Assembly: GCA_022457155.1 (NCBI GenBank)
Contig: JAJGOT010000308.1
Span: 721,001 to 785,000 of the forward strand
DNA: 64,000 nucleotides
From: Cladopsammia gracilis
Lineage: Eukaryota; Cnidaria; Anthozoa; Scleractinia; Dendrophylliidae
Direction: 5' to 3'
Under the pieces are notes generated by a model. That model was not told the origin of the DNA. It saw nothing but the letters and a program-made list of their open reading frames with translations, and did not search any database. Shown in pieces: positions 33,401-44,745 of the stretch; positions within the stretch are counted from its first letter, which is position 1; every line of letters begins with the position of its first letter. A program made the position numbers and the translations under genes.

Positions 33401-34028
33401 CACTTTGTTGTTTTTGCGCGACTACGTTTACAAAAGAAAACTCCAGAATGATTCATTGCTAATCTTTGACTTTATCGCGTTACGCAATCCTAATTTCGTG
33501 TTGGTTGTCCTGTGGTTTATGTGCAGTAAAATTTGAGATTTTTTGGTAGATGGTCTTCCAAATGGCCGCCCCGATTGGTTTTCTTCGAACGCGTCTCCAT
33601 AATCTGTGATTACTGCTAGTAAATAAAGTAATGTACAAATATAGAATTGAGCTTCTTCTATAAGTCAATCAATTATGATCTGTAGACTAATTAAGAATCT
33701 GTTATGTACCCCCGCTACATTTATGCGTACTTCAATCTTTTTTTGTCAAAAATGTTATAAACCGCATTTCTCTTTTTAGTTTGCGTTTTGCTTTTTCTTT
33801 TGTTCGTATTTGTAATGTATCTTGTTTGTAAGCTTTGTTAAATGCAAAAAAAATTAATAAATAAACATCTTCTCTTGCCTTATCATAACGTAATTATCGT
33901 CTCTTCGGTGGCGGCTCTTGTACACTTGTAAGTCGTAGATAAAATATTCGCGTCCGAATATTTTATTGTACTTATGAAATGAAACAATGAGTGGAGATCT
34001 GTATGAAAAGTTCATGAACAATATATAT
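33401..34028. other. Spacer without recognisable feature
   Basis: AT-rich DNA between the LINE fragment and copy 2 of the dispersed element. No supported gene or repeat boundary. Confidence 0.4.
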
Positions 34029-35123
34029 AGATAGGCCAAGCCTAACAGCGTAGCACTTTGAACAAGCTTAACCAAGGTGAAACTTAACTAAGGTGAAAGG
34101 TTGGAAGCACAAGAATTAAGATTGACGAGCGGGCTATTTTCAATTTTAGCAATTCTCAAAAACAGTATTACCCGACCGTCTGCACAGTACATTTAGACCG
34201 TGCAAAAGTTCACAAAAACAACTTTTCTCTGTCTAGAATAACTAGTACGACTACTTTCCGAATAAAACACAGTTTTTGTTTGTCCAAAATTGCCCGAGAA
34301 ACTGATTTGGAAATTAAAATTGCAATTTTCAAATTGCAAATTTTAAATTCGAGTTAAAATAAAGTTTATGTATGTATGTATGTACACAAACATATCTGCA
34401 TAAGGCGACTCGAGTGAAGACAGAAAATCTAAGTCTTGTTTTGTTTACATAAAATCGTTTTTTAATCTATGTAATGAATGAACAAAGACATAACAACGGA
34501 CAACACAATCTTCGTTCGAAAAATTTTATTCAAATCTCCATTAATTTATGTTTAAAAGCAGAACACGTACCATTTATAGCGCATCAAGGCAGAGCTGTCC
34601 TCGTTGAAATTCAAGATACAACACGACTTAATTTGAACGTTTCATAAACATGTCTCCAAACCTTAAGAGAACACAAAGGAAAAGTCAATCAAAAATTGAT
34701 ATCAACATAAATTCCCATCGAAAAATGTGATATATTTTACTTTTAAAGCACTGGACTGCTTGGAAATTCGTTAAAACTCCGCTTCTTCGGTTCTGAAATC
34801 CGTAATAAAAGCAAGGCATCTCCCCGCATTGCTCCTGCATTGAAGTTCCTCGAAGCAAGATTTTATCTCTGGAAGCTCTTCTTTTTCCACTAAGCAACGT
34901 CTGAGTATCGCTTAATTAGTATCCCTGCCATGAGTAGCAAACCGCGAAAAAATGCAGGGAAATAACGACTTTACTGCTCCGCCTAACACTGCGAAAGATC
35001 CAACTTTTTTAAAACTTTGAAAAGTGTTTACCGAGCTGACGGCTGTGTAGCCGCGCGTGTGGCGTCATACGCGCATGTTTTGCGACATCATACGCGCCCG
35101 CGATCGAGCTAGTCTTGCGCGAC

Positions 35124-35590
35124 GGTTAACATTCGTTAACATCCCTCAAATGGACCTTTCCTTTTCATTTTAAGTTACATGAAGTAAAACCTATTTCACA
35201 CTTAGAGTAAAATTAGAAAAAAAGATCAGTAAAGTGTATGCCTCGAACCCGAGTCGTTTGCTTCATAACTAATATCCTTATCCACTGTACCAACGTGGAT
35301 TAGCTGCCGGGAGATGTAATTTTTAACATATTTATAGAGTTACCCATAATAAATGAAAGCTAACCGTTTTCTAATCAGTGCTTAACCCTAAACACTGTAG
35401 ATAAATGCTAAACCCCAAAACGCTACTCTTTGCTTAGCCGGATCTCTGTTCGATCAGTTCTCTGCCCAATAAAAAGGGTTTCTGTTCTCGTGTACGTCAG
35501 TACTACGGTATAACGATAAAAAATACTACGTTGTGTAAAACCTCATAAGGTGTCCAAGGTCCGTTTGAGAGATGTTAACGAGTGTTAACC
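35124..35590. mobile_element. 467-bp MITE with 9-bp target duplication
   Basis: Inverted ends GGTTAACATTCGTTAACATC (35124) and, in reverse from 35590, GGTTAACACTCGTTAACATC, extending about 33 bp to GGACC with few mismatches. It is flanked by perfect 9-bp repeats TTGCGCGAC (35115-35123 and 35591-35599). A 9-bp duplication is typical of Mutator-like elements. No coding sequence. A tRNA-like segment lies inside at 35235-35305. Confidence 0.85.
35235..35305 (-). ncRNA. tRNA-like segment (degenerate or SINE-derived)
   Basis: On the minus strand it contains a good A box, TGGTACAGTGGATAAGG (35276-35292), and a B-box-like GGGTTCGAGGC (35240-35250) at about normal spacing. I could not fold convincing acceptor and anticodon stems, so a functional tRNA is unlikely. 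A tRNA-derived SINE head or tRNA pseudogene inside the MITE fits better. Confidence 0.35.
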
Positions 35591-36001
35591 TTGCGCGACG
35601 GACGCCCGGCGGGCACACGACGCGCCCGCGAAACATTCCGCTAGCCATGACCATGAAAAATGACGGGCATAGGTTCTATGAGTATGGGGCTGCGCAGCCG
35701 GGCCTTCGGCCCGGCGAGTGCTCCGCTACTAATTAGCTGAGCAGGTGTCTGTATCAAAAGTTAATTCTACGTTTAATAATTCATCAACTCAGTTCATTTG
35801 TATTGGGGTTTACAGAGGTGTACATGTGACTCAAATACCACCTATTGATTTGTCATAACTGTTATAAATTATTAATCAATTTTATAATATGTATTATTGC
35901 TTTGGTGTTGTTATTTTAACAGGTTCAAAAGATTATTATACAGTCACTTTGTTGGTTTCTACGATCTAATGATGGCGTATTTGTTGTTTACGATGTTTTA
36001 G

Positions 36002-36138
36002 AACCGAATTTGATAAAGCGTTTGTATCAAGGCCCAAGATCCCTCGCACTCCTGATTCAAGACCAAGAACTAGCACCCCACCGCCACTAGGGAGATCAGC
36101 ATCTCCCCCTAGACCAACATCAAAAGATGGAAGGCCTG
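36002..36138 (+). CDS. Host gene exon Y, Ser/Pro/Arg-rich
   Basis: A 137-bp exon with acceptor GATGTTTTAG (AG at 36000-36001) and a strong donor CCTG/GTGAGTAA at 36138/36139. Only one frame is open. It needs one base from the previous exon and reads TEFDKAFVSRPKIPRTP, then DSRPRTSTPPPLGRSAS, then PPRPTSKDGRP. Exon B ends in phase 0, so at least one further exon must lie in the 19.6-kb interval between them. The segment is proline/serine/arginine-rich, probably disordered; I do not recognise the family. Confidence 0.62.
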
Positions 36139-36210
36139 GTGAGTAATGTGACCTGACATTTTGCCTTTTCCTGGAAAAAACACTCATTGCTTATGTTTTT
36201 GTCCGTTTAG

Positions 36211-36248
36211 GAACGTCGTCATCAAGAAAAAGCAATGTCTTAACTTAG
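36211..36248 (+). CDS. Host gene terminal exon with stop
   Basis: Acceptor TGTCCGTTTAG (AG at 36209-36210) follows a 72-bp intron. The exon supplies the two bases needed by exon Y and reads GTSSSRKSNVLT followed by TAG at 36246-36248. The start GRPGTSSSRKSN closely echoes GRPSTSSKSRR of exon A, supporting one protein with a repeated Arg/Ser/Pro motif. Everything after 36248 is taken as 3' untranslated sequence. No clear AATAAA was seen close by. Confidence 0.6.
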
Positions 36249-36632
36249 ACGATCAGCAAAAGACAGTGTCAAGATAGGAGTCAGATATTACAAGTAAAGT
36301 AACTGAGAAATCGACGAATCCAGCTGCGGAGAAAACTTATCAACAAACCACCTGCGCCATGACTATCAAAAAACGCTTAACATTTATATTTTCTAGCTAG
36401 CATGTCCTGTTATTCCTTGGAATGATATCTTTTGGGAACAACTAAAATCTGCAAAGACAATTAACTTAATGAATGTTACAGTGGATTTCAGCCTACTTTG
36501 GCCGCGCTGGCCAGTTGCCAAGTTCATGTGGAAGTTCGGAACTACCTTGCTAATTTGCTAATTACATTTGTCAGTTGGCCATGCAAGCTTTATTTGATTT
36601 CATGCGAATCAAAATTTTTTGTTCATTTTACA

Positions 36633-36666
<34 letters not shown>

Positions 36667-37416
36667 ACGTGATTTATTCACCTCGTTGGCTAAAAATAAC
36701 GGGCTTATATTCCACATGGGCGAGGTTGACTGCCCAATGACAAACAAACGCTTTTGTGCAATGCATATATCGGAATGCCTTTGTATGTGTGGAGAACAAT
36801 AGAATAAAAATGCTGAACGTACGCACTGGGATTTCGACGTGGTAAATTCGTACAGAACAAACATGTTTGCGTCGTGTCTGTGCTTTATTTACTCCAAGAT
36901 CAGAAGACATGAGTGACTCAGCAGACGACTTGTTTCTTACTCAGAACAGTTTCAGTGGTTCGTTAAATGTAAGCGACTGAACAACCTCGAGGTGCTTATG
37001 ATAACGCGCAGTTTAGCGTTGCAGAAGTGACTGAGGTGTTGTTCGAAGATGCCAAGCAATGTCACGATATCACAGCAGTAAGTAGAATCCAGTATTTCGG
37101 AACGATCATCGTCTGTGTTCAATTTAACAAATTGCTCAGTTGTGTTCAAAATGTAAGAATCCTTAAAGTTGGTGACAAATTTTTCTTGCTTTGCTGTTAA
37201 TTTTGTTTGCAACTTTGGATGTTGAGAGGGGAATATGTCAAGGGAATATGTCCTGGGAATATGTTGAGGTGAATATATTCCATTGTTTAGCTATTGTTTC
37301 AACCCCGCACTCCCCTGTAACAATCAAAAGCCGCCACCAGCTTTTCAGACAGTTGATAATTAGCGGGGATTACTCAATATAATCCTTACGAGAACAAAGG
37401 AAACCAAGCCATGTGG
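36249..37416. other. 3' flank of host gene and unassigned repeats
   Basis: Includes the presumed 3' untranslated region. A stretch at about 36650-36735 (CACCTCGTTGGCTAAAAATA) looks like part of an unassigned repeat. A short start, MSDSADDLFLTQNSFSGS, at 36909-36962 (+) resembles an N-terminal exon but has no confirmed continuation. No gene claimed. Confidence 0.35.
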
Positions 37417-37424
37417 AATATAAG

Positions 37425-37504
37425 TAGCCTGTGACAGCCGCCTCCTCCCCTCAGAAAAAAATTGGGGAGAGAAGCGTCTGTGTAACGCCGTCGCTAATCT
37501 TGCT
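37425..37504 (+). repeat. Left terminal inverted repeat
   Basis: 80 bp, TAGCCTGTGA...TAATCTTGCT, preceded by AATATAAG. Matches 44191-44270 in reverse with one mismatch. Confidence 0.95.
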
Positions 37505-38102
37505 CCTCGCTCCGGGTGGCTTTTCCGGAATGCTGGCGACGTATCATGATTGGTTGTTATGCTAATCCTACTACGTAGGACATTTACCGTGCCTTCATTG
37601 GTTAATCGGTCATTTCTGAGAATTTAGCGCGACTTTCGAGAAACTTCCGTTAAAATTCACACACAGGAAACGTCGATAGAAAATTTATTCGGGCCATTGT
37701 TTGCTGGCTCGATCGTAGGAAATCGCAAGGGTTGACAGGCCGCACAATCTCTACCGGTGTGAAACATTTGAAAACCTTTTATGTTTTCTTCTGACGAGTA
37801 TATCTCGTGTAAAATGGAGGTGGTAGGCCTGTACGACTTTTACAAAATGTTGTTAAATACTGTTTGCCTTAACGGGTATCATTTACTTCGTTTTGGAGGA
37901 GTTTAGTATTCACTGAAAAACTCTTTTAAAAAAGCCGCGAGTAACCGGGGAGTAACGGACTAGAGGTCATCTGTGCTATGTCTGTAATGTTTTCCTCTTA
38001 TAACGTCCCTTTTCTTTTGCTTTTGCGGGGTTAGTGGGTTGTTTTATGTTGATTTTTAACACAGAGGGTTCAACATTTATAGTTTTTTTCTCTCTTTGTA
38101 AG

Positions 38103-38245
38103 GGTTAGACAATGAACGCGAGTGTTCTATGGGATATAGTGCCTCGAGCATAGATAGAAGGCCACGAGGGCGTAGCCCGAGTGGCACTTCTATCTAATGC
38201 GAGAGGCACTATATCCCATAGGACACGAGCGTTCATTGTCTAACC
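38103..38245. mobile_element. Foldback MITE
   Basis: Near-perfect palindrome with arms of about 65 bp. The left arm starts GGTTAGACAATGAACGCGAG and contains CTATGGGATATAGTGCCTCG; the right arm is its reverse, ending GTTCATTGTCTAACC. The loop includes a second small hairpin (GGCCACGAGGGCGTAGCCCG). No target duplication seen. Confidence 0.75.
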
Positions 38246-38459
38246 GTCTTAGAAAATGGTCACATCCGCGAAGAAACCATATTTTATGCAGATTGTATTT
38301 ATGAGCGTATTTTAATTGTGTCATTCACACTTGGGAATCACGTTGTTATTTTGTTTTGAATGTCGCCGTAATGTTGGTAGAATTTTACGAATAACAATGC
38401 TTTTCTTTCTTTGGAGCTTTGTTTATTCTTTGTTGTTTTGATGGCTCATTTGCTCCGGC

Positions 38460-38631
38460 TATGAGCCAGTATACAGAGCTCGAGGAACTTGAGGCCGTCC
38501 TTGCCACTCAACAGTTACTTGCTTTTGAGAGCGTAGACATATCCGAGTGCTGGGGGGATGAATTCGATAAAAGTGCACGTTTCCAAAAGCCTACCACAGG
38601 AACGAAATTAAGCAAAGAGAAAGAGACATAA
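38460..38631 (+). CDS. Possible N-terminal exon of a transposon protein
   Basis: Plus-strand ATG 38460, 57 codons: MSQYTELEELEAVLATQQ, then an acidic stretch with FESVDISECWGDEFDKSARF, then KPTTGTKLSKEKET and a stop. Shortly downstream AAAGCACG/GTGAGA resembles a donor. The acidic-then-basic pattern looks like a real protein start, but I recognise no domain, and the stop precedes the donor. It lies 1 kb inside the left TIR of the RecQ transposon, so it may be an old transposase or accessory exon. Confidence 0.3.
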
Positions 38632-39069
38632 TTCCAAAGCACGGTGAGACCAGTCTTTCGTTTATTTTTTCCTAAAAATTGTTAAGTCGAATTTGGTTTT
38701 GTTATTTAGGGGAATTAATCTCTTGCTTAAGTTATGTAAAGCGAAAACTTCAAATAAAATTGTCATTTTTATAACTGCAAGTTGTTTTTGTTCAAATTAG
38801 CAGCCTGTTATTCATTAGTATGCTCTATATACTCATTAGTATGCTCTATTTTCTCATTAGTATCCTCTATATAGAGCATACTAATTAGGCTTTTAAACAA
38901 AGGAAAACAAAAGAATTCATTAGTATGTTCTATATAGAGCTTACTAATGAGTAGTTATTTTACCCCACAATTTCCCTAGGCTTCAAAGCCCCCGCCTCTT
39001 TACATAATTTAAGACAGTTTATGGGATATAGAGCACACAAATACTGGGCACTGATTGTTACCACAAAAA

Positions 39070-41345
39070 AAGGGGCAAAAGCTGTTAACAAATTTTTGTG
39101 GACTTTTTTCCGGGGGGGGGGGGTTTCTTCTTTCTTCTTCATAGAAGCTATATTAGGGCATTGAGGATATGGTTGGTTAAAGCGGTTAGGATTTCAAGAA
39201 GGGCGTCACATACCGTCACTAAAATATTTGAGGAACACCCCCGGTCCTATTGTTAATTTCCCTAGAGTATTGGGATGTCAGAACTTGTCATGAACTTGTT
39301 ATATTTCACATTACGTCACCGCAAAGATATTAAAGTTCTTAGTTTCGATATCTCACGTTACGTATCAATATTTAAAATTTTCAATCATTTGTCGTAAAGC
39401 CATTCAAGCTGCTTTCGAGAATGGTAAAAATAGGTCAAATGCGTTTTCTTGGGAAACGTAGTTTGAGAATTTCACGGTCTATTTTTACGAATGGAGACGT
39501 TTTAAGAAAGTTAAATTGGACGGGAAAGTTTGTGTTTTAATATGAGCGATATGGCAGAGCAAAATAGCATGAACTTTGCGTTTGTATGCAATAGTGTGGG
39601 AAAGACGTCATAGTTTTATTGGTTTAGCTACCGTGCACAAGGAAATTTTGCGGATTGTGCGACTGAATTTGTTTTGCGGGAGGAAATTTTTGCGCGTCGG
39701 GACAGCTAAAATTTCTGCTGGGAGGAAATGTTTGCGGATTTCTGGTCAAGTATAAATAAAATCCAAGGCATCGGTATTAAACAATTTTACTTCCTGACCG
39801 GAGGTTTGCATAGTTCTCCTAGTAAAATGGTTGCTGTTCTGGCGCCAATATGAACATAAACAACGAGAAAACTAGTGAGTGAATTATTGTACGTTGTTGT
39901 AAAAATGTATCAGTATTATGATAACAGTCTCTGGTTCTTTTGAGGACGTGTGTGGAGTTGAATCGGGAATACAGATGACTGTTGTGCCGGTCGCCTCGGA
40001 ATTATGATAGCAATATATTCACGGTTGAAAAGTTCTTGTTAAGCCGATATACATCATTAAAACAAGTAATTTTTTCTGCGCGAGTATATTTCTGCGGTGG
40101 AAAATTTACTACAAAATAAAGTAATACTGCATAAAAATGCAACAACAGACAACCTTGCCTGTATCTCGGATCAGAAAAAGGTTTTGAAAAATACCGCGGT
40201 CAGGAATCCCGCATGTTTGATTACTTTAGTACAAATTTTATAATTTGAGAAATTGGGGCGCTAAGTTTCATGATGTCACTTTCCGGGAAACTTGATAAAG
40301 AGTGTACAGCTATCATGCTGGAGATTCAAATATTTCAAACCGGATGTTATGATGCTATACTTCTGACAATGGAGATACTGCCTAGCTCAAAGAAACACAT
40401 TACACTTACACGCGGAATAAACTCTGAGGAGCTATTAAAAAACAATTGCAAGATCCCACTATTCCAATATATGACTATCGCATAAGACTTGGATCTTAAT
40501 AGAATATTTTACGAAATTTTACTGCGGTCGTGACCCCGGGGGTCGTTAAGAAGACACTGTCAACACTATATGTTGAGGTTTAAAGCAGATCCATTTAATC
40601 TCTAATAGTTACTAAGCACATGATACCGGAAATAGAAAACTCTCGACTTTCGAATAAAAAAAGACAGAACTACTATATATTCGCAAATAACCCATTCATG
40701 TATAACATTAACTTATGCAGCCATTTCTTTTTCAACTCTCCACAAAAGAAAAATCGATGTCCGCTTCACTTTCCAAAACATTTCACATCGATATCGATAA
40801 CAACATACAACTGCGTGAAATATTTCCTTTAACAAGCATTGACAACTAAGCGGAAAACAGATATTTCAGCCCACCCACATCTGACGTCTGAGTTATCAAA
40901 AGTTTCTTTGCTTTTGTTGATAATTTTGTCCGATGGATTATTAATGTTCTGCGATACCTTGTTATCTTTGTGGAATGTCCGGTTTCTGGAAGATTATAAA
41001 GAACAGGAAAGAGCGAATCTCAAAACTGTCTTAAAAATGAAATTAACGTTGGAAAAATATATATTTGCTTAATTCTTTCTTTGAGGAATAGAGGAATTCT
41101 AAGGATATGCACTTTTTTGTCTTGACTTCCTGACTGAATTTAAGTCTTAAAATAGCAATGAATATGCGTGAACGGACTCTGATCGATCAATGACAGACAT
41201 TGTAGCGACCATAGGTCACGGATCAGTTCATTACTTCTTTAAAATCTCCGTAAAATTCTTAGATGTTTATATCTTATATATAAAGATCTACAAACGCGGA
41301 TAAGCGTAAACATTTATCCGATGCGTTGTGGCACACATCAAAGAT
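39070..41345. repeat. Transposon interior sequence duplicated at 46335-49640
   Basis: Stretches such as ATAGAAGCTATATTAGGGCA, GGTTAGGATTTCAAGAAGGG and CGCGGATAAGCGTAAACATT recur in the same order at 46335-49640 with modest divergence. The copy here lies within the TIR-bounded element. No recognisable coding sequence. Confidence 0.7.
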
Positions 41346-41398
41346 TTAAATTGGATGATCCCACAGGCAGACCAATCGTGATGTGGGTCACATCAAGT

Positions 41399-41423
41399 CA
41401 GGGACGGACCATTTAATTTTTTT

Positions 41424-41454
<31 letters not shown>

Positions 41455-41622
41455 TTGGGCAATTACGAAAAAAAAATTCCTGCAGAAGAAATTTAAGAGA
41501 AAAAATTCAAGCATTAAGGTAAAAAATTCTTGCAAATAGTGATGCTGGAAAAAAAAATTCATGCTCAGAAGAAATTGCCCAACCCCCCCCCCCCCCCCAC
41601 AAAAATTAAATGGTCCGTCCCT
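41399..41622. mobile_element. Foldback MITE with poly-T/poly-G arms
   Basis: Inverted ends GGGACGGACCATTTAATTTT and AAATTAAATGGTCCGTCCC, with a long T-run and G-run in the left arm mirrored by C-run and A-run in the right arm. About 220 bp, non-coding. The homopolymer runs make exact length uncertain. Confidence 0.75.
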
Positions 41623-43292
41623 TACAGATTCGAAGCCAGTACACAGTAATGAAATATACTAGGTAATAATACGATTTGTCACGGAATTGATAAGCGATAG
41701 AAAAATCGAAAATATTACACAATAAAGTCTTCTCACCTTTACTTTATTGTCTCTTGATGTATCCTGACCGGTTTAAATGCATTTTTACAACTTTTGTCAG
41801 TCGCCCCACTATCCACAAAAAAGAAGGGAAGGCTGGAGACCTCTGAGCGAACCCTCGCCACGCGAAAGCCAATAAATTCTAAACAATTCAACTCAAGCTC
41901 CCCGAATTGCCACCAGTGAGGCCGCAGGTTAAATGTCTACCCGTGCGATTCGTGCTAGCTTCCAAACTCCCTTTCACGGGCTCTAAAAGGGCTCCGTTTT
42001 GGAGCGATTCTGGCCATCTTCGCTTCGCCATTGTCCGCGATCCAAACGGCTGTACCACGAAATTCGAATACTAAAGCTTAGCGACCGCGTCACAGAGGCA
42101 AAATGACATTCACCCGAGGGGAGGGTCGTTACTTTTGCCCTCGCGCAAATTGACACCGTCGGGGGAGCCGGTGCGTGTGATTCGAACGGAAACCACACGC
42201 GTGACCTGTCACTTATTTGTCTTTATTTGATAAAGTGCAATTTTTCATCAAGATCAAAAGAAAAGTCTCTTTTTAAAATAAAAATGCTCGAAGGAAAATT
42301 ATTAAGCTTGTTAAAACCAATTTGCGCCAAAAAATCAAAAATCAAAGGTCACGGATATGTATGTGTATACCGGGAGTCTAGGGTGTACTCTAACTGCACG
42401 TCCGATCCAAGAGAGAGGAAGATAGAGGCCTTGGGAACGAGGTTGGTAGACGTTTCAATAACAAATTGATCATTAAAACAGACCGTTGGCCGTCGGGTGT
42501 TGATATGAACGATATGGTCAATAATGTTTAATTTTTATTGGTAAATTGCACAACCTTCTAAAGTCGCTGTCGTAATTTGTCGTATTTTTGAAGCGGAATC
42601 GAGCCGCTTGTCGCTGTTCAGAACGTCTCATGTCGGCAATTTTCGGGGCCACGTCGCTTGTCGTTTTTACCAAGGCTTCTTTAAGCCGAGATGTTTCGAA
42701 AACAGCTTCGGCTATAAAAGGAAACGAAATCTAATCACCAGCTCTATTCCTACAAGAGACACCATTCTGCCCGAAGGTATACAATTTTTTAGTTGACGGA
42801 AAAAGCGACTAGTAAAATATTTATATTTGCCTTTTTTACAATGGTCTACCTTTGTGAAGTATTTAGATAAAACATTCCTTTTTTACTGAAGTCTTTTTAC
42901 TGAACTTTTTCACATGCACAAAGTTCTTGTTTTGTCTCATACATCCACACATACACTGCACATATAAATTGGCTGTTTAAAAACATTGCTAGTAAATCAA
43001 TTTTAATCCCAAATGAAAATCGTTGCAATATGTTTTAGTTTTGTTTAAATATCAATAAATAAAGATAGTAAATATTTTTTAACCTTCGTACATCTTTCCC
43101 AAATTTCGATTGATAAGAAAATCGCCATTGTAATGCCATACAAGTCATTGCTACTAAAATACTGTGACTGATACAAAACATAGAAAATTAACTAAGTAAA
43201 AGGGCTCTCTAAAAATAGATTGAATCTAAGTAGTTTTGCCACCCCCATCCCTCCTCATAATTTTCCCCCGTAGCAACCAAATTGGCCTCGGC
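41623..43292. other. Transposon interior without recognisable gene
   Basis: Short frames only, none with a recognised domain. A G/C-richer stretch at about 41800-42200 and AT-rich DNA elsewhere. Nothing further supported. Confidence 0.35.
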
Positions 43293-43819
43293 TTATTCGC
43301 TTAATATAATCAAGTTGAAGTTTTCCCTCAGCTGTAAAATGAAGACTATTTTGAACAAATACGCTAAATTAACATGAAAATTATTTACATTCATACTCGT
43401 GATTATTTTGTTGCTCACGACTTTTATTGATTTGGTGGCTCCTAAAAGAGCCCTTAAGTCCTCTATGACTGTAATGTCTAACTCTACGATTAGATCTACA
43501 GGTATTTTCAATCTTTCAACTTCAATAAACCATTTAGCAGCTTTACACATATTACCTATCACGTCTTTACTACATTTACCTATCAAAGGCACCCAACTTT
43601 TCCAATTCTTGTTGTTGTTGTTGTTGTTTTTTTTAACCTTACATTCTCTCGCATTAACGAGATGGCTTTAAGAGCCCTTTGATCTAAGTAGTGATAGGAT
43701 CTGAAAAGATATGTTGACCGTTTAATTTATCACGCTGGGCCCAGCTATTTGTGTTTGTCGTTGCAGGAATATGTCACGGTGAACTAAATGTAGATCCAAG
43801 GTTAGCAGAGAGAGATAGT

Positions 43820-44179
43820 TTAAGCTTTAGTGGGATAACCCAAGGATTTAAGATAGGCGACTTGATCTTCCATCAACGTTTTTAGCGGTGATATGATGAC
43901 AATTTTGCTGCTTCCAAGCGGTCGTTCGAAGACCACGATCGGAGCAGCATAAAAGATAAGCGACTTCCCATACCCGGTAGGGAGACTTGCATATACATCT
44001 TTTCCCTTCAAAAGTGCGCTTTCAAACATTCTTCTTGTTCTGGATAGAGTGAAGGAATCTTGAAAGTCTCGCAAACAATTGCAGTCGCCCGATGAAAATT
44101 TGCGTGGTCCGACACGTTCGATGCCATTTTGAAACTGAAATTCGAGAGTCTGTAAATTACTAAATTTTAATTTATGCAA
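43820..44179 (-). CDS. RecQ-like helicase N-terminal exon carried by the transposon
   Basis: Minus-strand ATG at 44179, 119 codons. The frame contains a RecQ-type helicase start: aromatic-rich lead, [18 protein letters not shown], Walker A in [20 protein letters not shown] (about 43943-43990) with the GKS triplet, then [20 protein letters not shown] (about 43845-43905), motif Ia. The frame ends after LGYPTKA at 43820, before the DEAH box, so it is either a first exon or a truncated copy. RecQ helicases unwind DNA in an ATP-dependent manner during repair. In this element it could be a captured host gene or part of the mobility machinery. Zn-binding and HRDC parts are not seen. Confidence 0.7.
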   Translation of the reverse strand: MHKLKFSNLQTLEFQFQNGIERVGPRKFSSGDCNCLRDFQDSFTLSRTRRMFESALLKGKDVYASLPTGYGKSLIFYAAPIVVFERPLGSSKIVIISPLKTLMEDQVAYLKSLGYPTKA

Positions 44180-44190
44180 AATTATTCCGA

Positions 44191-44270
44191 AGCAAGATTA
44201 GCGACGGCGTTACACAGACGCTTCTCTCCCCGATTTTTTTCTGAGGGGAGGAGGCGGCTGTCACAGGCTA
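44191..44270 (-). repeat. Right terminal inverted repeat
   Basis: Reverse of the left repeat, followed by AATATAAG at 44271-44278. The helicase ATG on the minus strand (44179) lies only 11 bp inside it, so the repeat probably supplies the promoter or 5' leader. Confidence 0.95.
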
Positions 44271-44598
44271 AATATAAGTATCAATAACACTGCATAAAAC
44301 AAAACTGGTAAATATAGTAACCAAAGCGACCACACGCCGGACGCGAAAAAACGGACGATGTCCGGAAACATGTTCTTCAAACCAAGTGCGTGTTAGTCAA
44401 ATAACGTCCATGGCGGTTAAGGAAGAGCTACATAAAGGTATAAATTGATTGATTGATTGATCGAATAGTAGCGAGTGGGGGAGGGGGGAGTGGGGAGTGA
44501 GCTTGTAACTGGTGGCGTCAATGGGTGAACCCTGGGGGAAACGAACAATATAACTAGCTCGAATTCCCAAAGGGGAATAGGCCATTTGCACGATGACG

Positions 44599-44745
44599 TC
44601 ATATGACTACAACTACCAGAATCCTTCAGTTTTTTGTTTTGTAGTGCAGATTAGGGCTATTGTTATTTAAACCGCACTGGGATTACAAAATTTAAATAAG
44701 AAAGGAAAAACGAAATGAATTCTGGTAGTTGTAGTCAAAGTCGTC
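44599..44745. mobile_element. Small foldback element
   Basis: TCATATGACTACAACTACCA (about 44599-44618) pairs with TTCTGGTAGTTGTAGTC (about 44715-44735), with further weak pairing outward through GACGTCA / TGACGCC. Non-coding; likely a MITE. A related ACTACAACTACCAG occurs singly at 59041. Confidence 0.5.

Larger units (their letters stand above)
34030..35730 (+). mobile_element. Dispersed non-autonomous element, copy 2
   Basis: Begins TAGGCCAAGCCTAACAGCG after a short TATA run and ends with the GC-rich hairpin CCGGGCCTTCGGCCCGG followed by CGAGTGCTCCGCTACT. It is related to copies 1 and 3 along much of its length. A stretch at about 34745-34900 in reverse reads like protein (EIKSCFEELQCRSNAGRC), with a counterpart in copy 3 (55070-55130). 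It is interrupted by a 467-bp MITE at 35124-35590. Confidence 0.75.
37425..44270 (-). mobile_element. 6.8-kb DNA transposon with 80-bp TIRs, 8-bp TSD and RecQ-like ORF
   Basis: Terminal inverted repeats of 80 bp (37425-37504 and 44191-44270), beginning TAGCCTGTGACAGCCGCCTC and differing at a single base that I could see (37463). They are flanked by perfect 8-bp direct repeats AATATAAG (37417-37424 and 44271-44278). Eight-base duplications are made by hAT, P and Zisupton-type transposases among others; the TIR does not settle which. The recognisable coding sequence is a RecQ-like helicase frame next to the right TIR. No transposase recognised. The interior contains MITEs (38103-38245, 41399-41622) and sequence shared with 46335-49640. 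Confidence 0.85.

Noticed and set aside
35235..35305. Functional tRNA gene
   Set aside because: A and B boxes are present but acceptor and anticodon stems do not pair, so it is kept only as a tRNA-like segment.
35966..36187. 73-codon reverse frame with Gly/Val/Leu repeats
   Set aside because: Antisense shadow of the Ser/Pro/Arg-rich exon 36002-36138, whose splice sites and phase are better supported.
43293..43592. 99-codon reverse frame in the RecQ transposon
   Set aside because: No recognisable domain, and a competing plus-strand frame over the same bases; insufficient to call a gene.
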